Positions 6,886 to 14,493 of a stretch of 64,000 nt of DNA are shown here, piece by piece (the first letter of the stretch is position 1; every line of letters begins with the position of its first letter). The stretch is from Leminorella richardii. GTDB taxonomy: Bacteria > Pseudomonadota > Gammaproteobacteria > Enterobacterales > Enterobacteriaceae. The DNA is taken from positions 613,501 to 677,500 of the forward strand of contig NZ_LS483470.1 of NCBI RefSeq assembly GCF_900478135.1. Direction: 5' to 3'. The notes under the pieces were generated by a model. It had not been told where the DNA came from and did not search any database. It saw nothing but the letters and a program-made list of their open reading frames with translations. The position numbers and the translations under genes are program-made.

Positions 6886-8472
6886 ATGAATAGGTTAGGG
6901 AAAACGCTGCTCTCACTCATAGGCTTTTGCCTAATACCGCTGTTAACGTCGTGCAGCGCGCTAGAAAATTCAGACCGCGTGCAGATTGTCCAGCTCGGCG
7001 ACTTTTACCCTATTCGCAGCCATGCCGAAGAGAACGCGCCCGACGTCCATAACGCAGTGAGTACCTCAGTGAAGAACCGGTGCGGCTGCTCTTACATTGC
7101 CATATCGCCGGCCTCATTGGGAATGAGCGAAGAGGCGTTTAATCAGCTATGGCGAGATCTGCGAAAAAATACCGGGCAGGGGCGCTTCTACCGGCTCACC
7201 TACGGCGAGTGCGCCAAAGACAGCCTGCTGGTGACTAAAATTGTTGACTGCTCAGACGGTGCCTGCGGTAAAGAGTATCGAATAGACACCAGTAAGATGT
7301 GGCTCAACACCTGGAGCTGGGCGGGAGACAATATCCCGATGACCCGCAACGGGCAGTATACGTCAGCAGGCAGCAAAAGCTCCGCGCAGTACTTTATCAA
7401 CCTGCCGCTAAAAGAGGTGCCGGAACAGGGCGCGTGGAAGGTTGAAATTCGCTACACCGAAAATCCGGACGTTATCGCCATGGATGCCTATGTGGACAAC
7501 GCGGACTTCCTGCTGGGAAAGTTTATTCTCGACTATAAAGCTCACTACTTAAGCGGCAATCTCTATGAGGAAGGCGGTTTCGATCGGCAGGGAAAGTCGC
7601 AGGGAGGAGCGCAAGGTAAGATAACGTCATACTATGACTCACCCGGAAAAGTGCGCAGCGTTAGTCACTTTAAGGATGGAAAGCTGCACGGTGAGTTCGT
7701 CTCCTATAACAAAAACGGTACCGTAGCAAAAAAAGAACAATATCTTCTCGGTAAAGACGTGACCAAAAACGGCATCGTTTATGGCTCTGAAGGACAGATC
7801 CTTGAGCGATATAATTACAACAGCAACGGTAGGAAAGAAGGGACTTGGCTCAACTACTACCCTGATGGAACGCTTAAGCTGAGTGAAAGCTATGCTAACG
7901 GGACGCTGGTCGGCACCTCAGAAGAGTACTGGCCAAACGGCAAGATTAAGCTGAAAAATACCTATAAAAACGGAAGCAGCAGAGCGCAAGTAAAATGGTA
8001 TGAAAGCGGGCAGAAAGAGTCAGAGTCTTTCTATAACGATAAACATCAAAGTGTCGGTACTCACAAGTCGTGGTATGAAAACGGCAATCTGTACAGTGAC
8101 TATCGCTATTATGCCAACGGCAGACAGGCCAGTACGGCCCTATGGAATAGCGATGGGCATCCCTCTTCACGCGAAACGTACAGCATTAAAGGGGAACGTC
8201 GCAGCAGCGAGCGCTGGTTTGTTAACGGTAAACTAAGAAGCCGGACAGTCTATCAGAACGGTCAGCTGGCCGTTGAAGAGGAGTACTTCGACAACGGTCA
8301 ACTGAAAGAAAGAGCGCGCTGGTCAAACGGTAACAGGAAAGATCGCGAGGAATGGCGTAAAGACGGCACTCGCTATGAGAGAGTGAAGTATAACAAGAAG
8401 GGCGAGTTCACCCTGATTGAAAAATACGATCAAAAAGGGAAGCTGGAAAAGCGCCATAAGTATGAGCGATAG
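6886..8472 (+). CDS. Lipoprotein with MORN/YwqK-type repeats, copy 1
   Basis: A 528-residue predicted lipoprotein. The n-region MNRLGKT, a hydrophobic stretch and the lipobox LLTSC give lipidation at about Cys21. ATG at 6886 is chosen over the upstream frame opening (6793) because TAAGGA lies just before it and the signal peptide starts there. After a Cys-containing N-terminal domain of about 190 residues that I cannot name comes a long run of roughly 20-25-residue MORN_2/YwqK-like units (YYxxGxLxxxxxYxNGxxxGxxxxY, e.g. SWYENGNLYSDYRYYANG) to the end. Databases often call such proteins YwqK-family antitoxins, but no toxin lies nearby. A cell-envelope or peptide-binding role is only inference. 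Confidence 0.82.
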   Translation: MNRLGKTLLSLIGFCLIPLLTSCSALENSDRVQIVQLGDFYPIRSHAEENAPDVHNAVSTSVKNRCGCSYIAISPASLGMSEEAFNQLWRDLRKNTGQGRFYRLTYGECAKDSLLVTKIVDCSDGACGKEYRIDTSKMWLNTWSWAGDNIPMTRNGQYTSAGSKSSAQYFINLPLKEVPEQGAWKVEIRYTENPDVIAMDAYVDNADFLLGKFILDYKAHYLSGNLYEEGGFDRQGKSQGGAQGKITSYYDSPGKVRSVSHFKDGKLHGEFVSYNKNGTVAKKEQYLLGKDVTKNGIVYGSEGQILERYNYNSNGRKEGTWLNYYPDGTLKLSESYANGTLVGTSEEYWPNGKIKLKNTYKNGSSRAQVKWYESGQKESESFYNDKHQSVGTHKSWYENGNLYSDYRYYANGRQASTALWNSDGHPSSRETYSIKGERRSSERWFVNGKLRSRTVYQNGQLAVEEEYFDNGQLKERARWSNGNRKDREEWRKDGTRYERVKYNKKGEFTLIEKYDQKGKLEKRHKYER

Positions 8473-8576
8473 CTATGACCAATAGCCACGATCGATATCG
8501 CCAGCCGGCGCTGGGGTCGGTATGTGGGCCAATGATACCCACGCTTTCAAAAAACGATAAAACTAAGGATATCGCT

Positions 8577-10151
8577 ATGAATAAGTTAGGGAAAACGAAG
8601 CTCTCACTTATAGGCTTTTGCCTAGTACCGCTGTTAACGGCGTGCAGCGCGCTAGAAAATTCAGACCGCGTGCAAATTGTCCAGCTCGGTGACTTTTACC
8701 CCATTCGCAGCCATGCCGAAGAGAATGCTCCGGACGTCCATAACGTAGTAAGTACCTCAGTGCAGAACCGGTGCGGCAGTTCTTACATTGCCATATCGCC
8801 GGCCTCATTGGGGATGAGCGAAGAGGCGTTTAATCAGCTATGGCGAGATCTGCGTAAAAATACGGGGCAGGAGCGCTCTTACCGACTCACCTACGGCGAG
8901 TGCGCCAAAGACAGCCTGCTGGTGACTAAAATCGTTGACTGCTCGGACGGTGCCTGCGGCAAAGAGTATCGAATAGACACCAGTAAGATGTGGCTCAACA
9001 CCTGGAGCTGGGCGGGAGACAATATCCCGATAACCCACAACGGGCAGTACACGTCGGCAAGCGGTAAAAAAAACGCGCAGTACTTTATCAGCCTGCCGCT
9101 AAAAGAGGTGCCGGAACAGGGCGCGTGGAAGGTTGAAATTCGCTATACCGCAAATCCGGACGTTATCGCCATGGACACCTATGTGGATAACGCGGACTTC
9201 CTGCTGGGAAAGTTTATTCTCGATTATAAAGCTCACTACTTAAGCGGCAATCTCTATGAGGAAGGCTCCTTCAATCGGCAGGGGAAATCGGAGGGTAAGA
9301 CGATTCACTACTATGACTCTCCGGGAAAGGTAAGGCTGATTAGCCACGATCAGAACGGCAAAGTGCATGGAGAATTCGTCTTTTACAATGAAAACGGCAC
9401 GTTGGCGGAGAAAAGGCAGTACATTCTTGGTAACAATGTGACAAAATACGGCATCGTTTATGGGCCTGAAGGGCAGATCCTTGAACGGTATAGCTATAGC
9501 AACAGCGGCCGGAAAGAGGGAGCCTGGGTCAAATACTACCCAGATGGCACACTTAAGGAGCGCGAAAACTACGCGAATGGCACTCAGATTGGCTCGTCAG
9601 AGAACTATTGGCCAAACGGCAAGATAAAACTGAAATATATCTATAAAAACGGCCGCAGAGTGGCAGAGACGCAGTGGTATGAAAGCGGCCAGAAAAAGTC
9701 AGAGTCTTTCTATAACGATAAATATCAAAATGTTGGTACGCACAAGTCGTGGTATGAAAACGGCAAGCTGCACAGCGACTACCGCTACTACGCTAACGGC
9801 AGACGTGCCAGTACGGCTCTATGGAATAGCGATGGGCATCCCTCTTCACGTGATGTGTACAGCCCTAAGGGGGAGCATCGCAGCAGCGAAAGCTGGTTTG
9901 TTAACGGTAAACTAAGAAGCCGGACAGTCTATAAGAATGAACAAACGTTTGTCGAAGAGGAGTGGTTCGACAACGGCCAACTGAAGGAAAGAGTGCGCTG
10001 GTCAAACGGCAACAGGAAAGACAACGAGACGTGGCGTAAAGACGGCACTCGGCACGAGAGAGTGCTGTATAACAAGAAAGGTGATATCACCCTGATTGAA
10101 GGATACGATCAAAAAGGGAAGCTGGAAAAGCGCTATAAGTACAACCGATAG
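8577..10151 (+). CDS. Lipoprotein with MORN/YwqK-type repeats, copy 2
   Basis: The 524-residue paralogue of the preceding gene. It has the same layout: signal sequence MNKLGKTKLSLIGFCLVPLL, lipobox LLTAC, the same Cys-containing N-terminal domain, then MORN_2/YwqK repeats. ATG at 8577 has the same TAAGGATATCGCT leader as copy 1. Only 104 bp separate the first stop from this start, with no terminator between them, so both are probably on one transcript ending at the hairpin at 10176. Differences concentrate in the repeat half (copy 2 is four residues shorter), which suggests diversification of a binding surface after duplication. Confidence 0.82.
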   Translation: MNKLGKTKLSLIGFCLVPLLTACSALENSDRVQIVQLGDFYPIRSHAEENAPDVHNVVSTSVQNRCGSSYIAISPASLGMSEEAFNQLWRDLRKNTGQERSYRLTYGECAKDSLLVTKIVDCSDGACGKEYRIDTSKMWLNTWSWAGDNIPITHNGQYTSASGKKNAQYFISLPLKEVPEQGAWKVEIRYTANPDVIAMDTYVDNADFLLGKFILDYKAHYLSGNLYEEGSFNRQGKSEGKTIHYYDSPGKVRLISHDQNGKVHGEFVFYNENGTLAEKRQYILGNNVTKYGIVYGPEGQILERYSYSNSGRKEGAWVKYYPDGTLKERENYANGTQIGSSENYWPNGKIKLKYIYKNGRRVAETQWYESGQKKSESFYNDKYQNVGTHKSWYENGKLHSDYRYYANGRRASTALWNSDGHPSSRDVYSPKGEHRSSESWFVNGKLRSRTVYKNEQTFVEEEWFDNGQLKERVRWSNGNRKDNETWRKDGTRHERVLYNKKGDITLIEGYDQKGKLEKRYKYNR

Positions 10152-10175
10152 CTACAGCGTGTTTATTGATACGAT

Positions 10176-10205
10176 GGCCTGCGTAAAGCGCAGGCCTTTC
10201 TATTT
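10176..10205. terminator. Bidirectional terminator
   Basis: GGCCTGCG/CGCAGGCC (10176-10183 with 10189-10196) is followed by a T-rich tract. It lies between the convergent lipoprotein and LysR genes and can serve both. Confidence 0.85.
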
Positions 10206-11093
10206 TTAGTTGCGTGAGCGCACGTAGTCCAGAAAGTGCTTTAGCCCGTAGGGCATGTGCTGCCTATTGGGGTAGTAGAGCCGAAAGCCGGGGCGTTCCG
10301 GCAACCATTCATCTAACACAGAGATCAGCCTCCCCTGTGCAATGTGCTCTTTCACCTGCTCGTGAATCAGATAGCCAATCCCTGCGCCGGTCAGCACGGC
10401 GTCCAGCTCAAGATCCAGATCGTCCACCTGAATGCTGCCCTGAGGGGCAACGTCAAACTGTTCTCCTTCTTTCGAGAATTCCCAGTGAGAGGCTCTGCCG
10501 CTGGGAAAGCGAAAAACAATGCACTGGTGGTGAGTCAGGTCACAGGGGTGAAGCGGGACGGGAAAGCGCTCGAAGTAGTCCGGCGTCGCGACGACGACGA
10601 GGCGCACTGGTGGGCCGATCGGCACCGCAATCATGTCTTTCTCAACGATGGCGCTGAGCCGGATGCCTGCGTCAAAGCCCTCTTTGACGATGTTTGTCAG
10701 GCTGTCAGTGGTAGCTATTTCGACGCGAATATCGGGGAACTGGCGGGTAAATTCTATCACGAGCGGCATCAGAAACAGCTTCGCCGCCTGACGCGCCGAG
10801 TCAATCTTCAGCGTGCCAATCGGCGCGTCGCGAAAGCGGTTAATTTCGTCCACCGTGGTGTAAATCTCATCGAAGGAGGGGCGAAGCCTGTCGTAGAGAC
10901 TCAGGCCTGCTTCGGTGAGCGAGACGCTGCGGGTAGTCCGGTTAAGCAGGCGGATCTTTAGCCGCTGCTCCAGCTGCTTGATGGCGTGACTGACTGCCGA
11001 GGGCGATACTCCCAGAGAGACGCCCGCCGCGCGAAAGCTTTTGTGCTTGGCGACGGCGATAAAGGTTTCAAAGTCCGACAGGTTAATCTTCAT
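10206..11093 (-). CDS. LysR-family transcriptional regulator
   Basis: A full-length 295-residue LysR protein. The N-terminal helix-turn-helix is MKINLSDFETFIAVAKHKSFRAAGVSLGVSPSAVSHAIKQLEQRL, followed by LLNRTTRSVSLTEAG. The effector-binding domain follows. It is divergent from the NAD(P)H oxidoreductase at 11194 across a 100-bp gap, the usual layout when a LysR protein controls its neighbour. The inducer is unknown; quinones or electrophiles would fit the target enzyme. Confidence 0.9.
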   Translation of the reverse strand: MKINLSDFETFIAVAKHKSFRAAGVSLGVSPSAVSHAIKQLEQRLKIRLLNRTTRSVSLTEAGLSLYDRLRPSFDEIYTTVDEINRFRDAPIGTLKIDSARQAAKLFLMPLVIEFTRQFPDIRVEIATTDSLTNIVKEGFDAGIRLSAIVEKDMIAVPIGPPVRLVVVATPDYFERFPVPLHPCDLTHHQCIVFRFPSGRASHWEFSKEGEQFDVAPQGSIQVDDLDLELDAVLTGAGIGYLIHEQVKEHIAQGRLISVLDEWLPERPGFRLYYPNRQHMPYGLKHFLDYVRSRN

Positions 11094-11193
11094 TGATGAA
11101 TTTTATTCACTAACTCATGCTAAAAGTGCTCATTTACAGGATTATAGCCGAAACGTAAAGTGGCGCTATCTTAAATTTCAGGAGAGAAACGCG

Positions 11194-11805
11194 ATGGAAA
11201 ATTCAGCAAAAGGCCACATGTACATCATTTGGGCGCACCCAAGGCACGACTCGCTAACGGCGAAAATCGTCAGTGAAATCCGCGATGAAGCGGAAAAGCG
11301 CGGGCAGAGCGTCAGCGAGCTCGATCTACACCGCAGCGGCTTTAATCCAGTGCTTGAGCAGGATGACGAGCCAGACTGGAACGACCCGAAGAAGGCCTAT
11401 ACCGACGAAGTCCATCGCCTGTTTAACGACGTGCAGCAGGCCGACAGCATTGTGGTGGTGTTCCCCGTTTGGTGGTACTCCTTCCCGGCTATCCTGAAAG
11501 GCTATTTTGACCGCGTGTGGAACTACGGGCTGGCCTACGGCACGGGACACCGCGTCAACGCTAAAAATATCCGCTGGGTGCCGCTGGTGGGCGGTTCAGA
11601 AGAGAAGTTTGTCGTGCAGGGAAGAGAGAAAAACCTGTCTGATTTCGTCAACGGCATGGCTTTCTACGCCCACATCGACCATTCCGACGTGGAATACATC
11701 TACAACACCATTGGCGTTGAAGAAGACATCATGGAAACGGCGGAACATTACCAGAACATGTTCAACGCGGCTCGCAGAATGGTGGGCGAGCTGGTCTCCG
11801 CCTAA
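11194..11805 (+). CDS. NAD(P)H oxidoreductase, flavodoxin_2/KefF-like fold
   Basis: A 203-residue FMN/FAD-binding quinone reductase-like protein. The N-terminal beta strand MYIIWAHPRHDSLTAK and the loop VVVFPVWWYSFPAILKGYFDRVW are characteristic of the NQO1/MdaB/KefF group. These enzymes transfer two electrons from NAD(P)H to quinones or electrophiles. ATG at 11194 follows AGGAGA with about 8 bases spacing; a longer frame opening at 11041 would overlap the LysR gene and is not used. It is divergently paired with the LysR gene. No KefC antiporter is next to it, so it is probably a stand-alone detoxification reductase. Confidence 0.85.
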   Translation: MENSAKGHMYIIWAHPRHDSLTAKIVSEIRDEAEKRGQSVSELDLHRSGFNPVLEQDDEPDWNDPKKAYTDEVHRLFNDVQQADSIVVVFPVWWYSFPAILKGYFDRVWNYGLAYGTGHRVNAKNIRWVPLVGGSEEKFVVQGREKNLSDFVNGMAFYAHIDHSDVEYIYNTIGVEEDIMETAEHYQNMFNAARRMVGELVSA

Positions 11806-11810
11806 TACTG

Positions 11811-11841
11811 AGCCCGCAGCGCGTATGTCGCACTGCGGGCT
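11811..11841. terminator. Convergent hairpin without a T-run
   Basis: AGCCCGCAG pairs with CTGCGGGCT across a 13-base loop, just after the oxidoreductase stop and before the end of the convergent tartrate-dehydratase-like gene. The stem is strong but no U-tract follows, so it is a weaker terminator or an mRNA-end protector. Confidence 0.5.
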
Positions 11842-11856
11842 GCTGGGCTGCTTGAG

Positions 11857-13020
11857 CTACTGAGCCAGTTCGCGCATCACTTTAATCAGGTCAGATTTGC
11901 CCTCAAAGCCAATGCCCGGCAGCTCTGGCATCACGATGTGCCCGTCCTCAACTTTCACCGAATCCGGGAAGCCGCCGTAGGGCTGAAACAGGTCAGGATA
12001 GCTTTCGTTGCCGCCCAGCCCTAATCCTGCTGCGATGTTCAGCGACATCTGGTGGCCGCCGTGAGGAATGCAGCGGGACGGTGACCAGCCAAACTGCTCG
12101 AGCACGTCCAGCGTGCGCAGGTATTCCACCAGCCCGTAGGACAGGGCGCAGTCAAACTGCAGGTAGTCGCGATCAGGACGCATGCCGCCGTAGCGCAGTA
12201 GGTTGCGGGCGTCCTGATGGGAGAAAAGGTTTTCCCCGGTCGCCATCGGTCCCGGATAGAATTCAGACAGTGCCGCCTGTAGCGCGTAGTCCAGCGGATC
12301 TCCAACTTCCTCGTACCAGAACAGCGGATATTCCCGCAGCATTTTGGCGTAGGCGATAGCGGTTTCCAGATTAAAGCGGCCGTTGGCGTCGACGGCCAGT
12401 CGCGCTTCGCTGCCGATCTCCTCCAGTACGGCTTCAATACGGCGCTGGTCTTCTTCCAGCGAAGCGCCGCCGATCTTCATTTTCACCACGTTATAGCCGC
12501 GATCCAGATAGCTGCGCATTTCGTTGCGCAGCGCGCTGAGATCCTTGCCGGGGTAGTAGTAGCCGCCAGCGGCGTAGACGAAAACCCTTGGATTAGCTTC
12601 AATCCCCTTCATGTCGGCCAGCAGGCGAAACAGCGGTTTACCGGCAATTTTCGCTACTGCGTCCCAAATCGCCATATCCAACGTGCCGACGGCTACCGAG
12701 CGCTCGCCGTGGCCGCCCGGCTTTTCGTTGGACATCATGACATTCCAGATCCGGTGAGGATCCAGATTGTCGCCTTTGTCGTTGAGCAGGCTTTCAGGAG
12801 AGGCCTGTAAAATACGGTCGCGAAAGCGCTCGCGAATCAGTCCGCCCTGACCGTAACGGCCGTTAGAGTTGAAGCCGTAACCCACGACGCGCTTTCCGTC
12901 CACCACGACGTCAGTGACGACAGCAACCAGGCTAGTGGTCATTTTACTGAAGTCGATATAGGCGTTTCTAATCGGTGAGGCGATGGGTTTAGTCACTTCC
13001 AGTACGTCAACAATACGCAT
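11857..13020 (-). CDS. Enolase-superfamily dehydratase, D-tartrate dehydratase-like
   Basis: A 387-residue mandelate-racemase/enolase-superfamily enzyme. It carries the KMKIGG lysine motif, the metal ligands in AVDANGRF, WYEEVGDP and ATGENLF, and a HGGHQ histidine. Length and motif spellings match the tartrate dehydratase (TarD) group, which removes water from D-tartrate to give oxaloacetate via an Mg-stabilised enolate. The start ATG has GGAG upstream. The gene is divergent from a LysR regulator at 13215. Without a tartrate transporter beside it, the substrate remains an inference from family resemblance; another acid sugar is possible. Confidence 0.75.
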   Translation of the reverse strand: MRIVDVLEVTKPIASPIRNAYIDFSKMTTSLVAVVTDVVVDGKRVVGYGFNSNGRYGQGGLIRERFRDRILQASPESLLNDKGDNLDPHRIWNVMMSNEKPGGHGERSVAVGTLDMAIWDAVAKIAGKPLFRLLADMKGIEANPRVFVYAAGGYYYPGKDLSALRNEMRSYLDRGYNVVKMKIGGASLEEDQRRIEAVLEEIGSEARLAVDANGRFNLETAIAYAKMLREYPLFWYEEVGDPLDYALQAALSEFYPGPMATGENLFSHQDARNLLRYGGMRPDRDYLQFDCALSYGLVEYLRTLDVLEQFGWSPSRCIPHGGHQMSLNIAAGLGLGGNESYPDLFQPYGGFPDSVKVEDGHIVMPELPGIGFEGKSDLIKVMRELAQ

Positions 13021-13214
13021 GATAATCTCCGGCTGTTAGCTATCTTAAAATCTGAGTCCGCTTTCTCACACTGCGCCGAACCTGTTCTTTTCGGTTATGC
13101 CGTTTACTTTGGTAGAGACGCAAAGGAAAAAATAAAAACTTCTCATCGAACCTTGCTGAATCCCACTCTATGCGTTTACAGTCTGCTCATCTAATGCCGA
13201 TACGGACTTCTGTT

Positions 13215-14132
13215 ATGCAAGATATGCATCGTTTTGAGCTAACGTGGCTTGAGGACTGCGTTGCGCTTGCAGACGCGCTTAACTTCTCCAAAGCGGCGTC
13301 TTTGCGTTATGTGACCCAGCCCGCATTTAGCCGCCGTATCCAGTCGCTGGAGGAGTGGGTCGGCACGCCGCTGTTTATTAGAAATCGCCGCAGCGTTCAG
13401 CTAACGGAGGCGGGTAGGCTGTTTTGTAAGCAGGCTCCCGATCTGCTCAGAGAGCTGTACGCCCTAAGAGACGAAGCGCGGGAGGCCGCAGGAAAAGGGC
13501 AGCCAGGCGTTGTTTTCTGCGCCACACACGCGCTGTCGTTTACCTTCTTTCCCGAACTGATGAGGCGAAATGACAGCATCGCCCGCTTTGGCGCCTTCCG
13601 CCTGCTATCAGACACGATGCGGGCGTGTGAAAAAATGCTGATTCAGGGGGAAGCCCAGTTCCTGCTTTGTCACCATCATCCCCACATGGACAGCGAGCTT
13701 GATACCGAACGCTTTACCAGCGTACGCATGGGGCAGGATGTGCTTATTCCCTACAGCGCAGCGCGACCGGATTCCCATGAACCGATTTGGACGGCAGACG
13801 GCAAAACGCCGTTTCCCTACCTGTCGTTTAGCAGTGAATCCGGTTTGGGGCGGATCGTGGCGAACGCTGCCTTTATGGGACGTATGCGAAAATCCATGCG
13901 CACTGCCTTCACTTCCGACCTGGCCGCCACGCTGCTCGCTATGGTGCGCTCCGGCGACGGCATCGCCTGGCTGCCCCAAACCCTTGCCGAACAGGACGTG
14001 CAAAGCGGCAAGATTACTCCCGCCGCAGATCAGCAAAGCGGACTGTGGATCCCTGTCGATATTCACCTGTATCGACCGATAAACAGAATGCCGCAGGCGG
14101 TGGAAGGGCTGTGGGGGAGTTTTTGTGAATAA
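13215..14132 (+). CDS. LysR-family transcriptional regulator
   Basis: A LysR regulator of about 305 residues with the N-terminal domain WLEDCVALADALNFSKAASLRYVTQPAFSRRIQSLEEWVG and FIRNRRSVQLTEAG. ATG at 13215 is preferred because LysR proteins start shortly before this helix; an in-frame ATG at 13170 would add 15 residues, and neither start has a strong ribosome site. It is divergent from the tartrate-dehydratase-like gene and probably controls it. The effector domain spells no known ligand. Confidence 0.85.
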   Translation: MQDMHRFELTWLEDCVALADALNFSKAASLRYVTQPAFSRRIQSLEEWVGTPLFIRNRRSVQLTEAGRLFCKQAPDLLRELYALRDEAREAAGKGQPGVVFCATHALSFTFFPELMRRNDSIARFGAFRLLSDTMRACEKMLIQGEAQFLLCHHHPHMDSELDTERFTSVRMGQDVLIPYSAARPDSHEPIWTADGKTPFPYLSFSSESGLGRIVANAAFMGRMRKSMRTAFTSDLAATLLAMVRSGDGIAWLPQTLAEQDVQSGKITPAADQQSGLWIPVDIHLYRPINRMPQAVEGLWGSFCE

Positions 14133-14493
14133 TATTTAATGAGACATGGAAAAGAAAATTCATACGCTATTTTAATGCACAGCTATAACTTTATTTTTAA
14201 ATTCTTTTTCAGTTTTTATTTAATATTTGAGTCTTTGTAATAATTAGACTTTAGTCTATATTTTTCGTTAGTTACTTTTTGTTTTATAAGGTGTATTTTT
14301 GTCATTTGGTTTTGTTTTTTAGCTTGTTAATAAGATAAAAAATAAAAATACTCTTATCGTTTGGTATATTTTTCTGATTTCTCCCTCCCCCATTTTTTAA
14401 ATTAAGTTCATGTGATAATTTCTATGACGATTAAATTATTAACTTTGTATACTTTATTAAAAAATCTGATATGAAAAATTGAAGGGGAAAGCA
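14133..14493 (+). promoter_or_regulatory. AT-rich promoter region of the cas operon
   Basis: A 360-bp AT-rich gap with long T and A tracts and no plausible gene. A candidate sigma-70 promoter is ATGACG (14424-14429), 18 bases, TATACT (14448-14453). GAAGGGG at 14481-14487 is the ribosome site for cas3. Such curved AT-rich DNA before type I-E operons is an H-NS target in E. coli; silencing here is inferred by analogy. Confidence 0.55.

Larger units (their letters stand above)
6841..10151 (+). repeat. Tandem gene duplication (about 1.65 kb unit)
   Basis: The two lipoprotein genes are nearly the same over their N-terminal halves. The duplicated unit includes the upstream leader: ATGATACC-(A/C)-ACGCTTTC and the TAAGGATATCG ribosome-site region precede both starts (6841-6885 and 8532-8576). 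The copies diverge more in the repeat-rich 3' halves. The second start lies 1691 bp after the first. Confidence 0.9.

Noticed and set aside
6793..10151. Reading the MORN/YwqK lipoproteins as antitoxins of a toxin-antitoxin pair
   Set aside because: The database label comes from the repeat family; no toxin-like gene is adjacent, and lipoprotein signals place them outside the cytoplasm.
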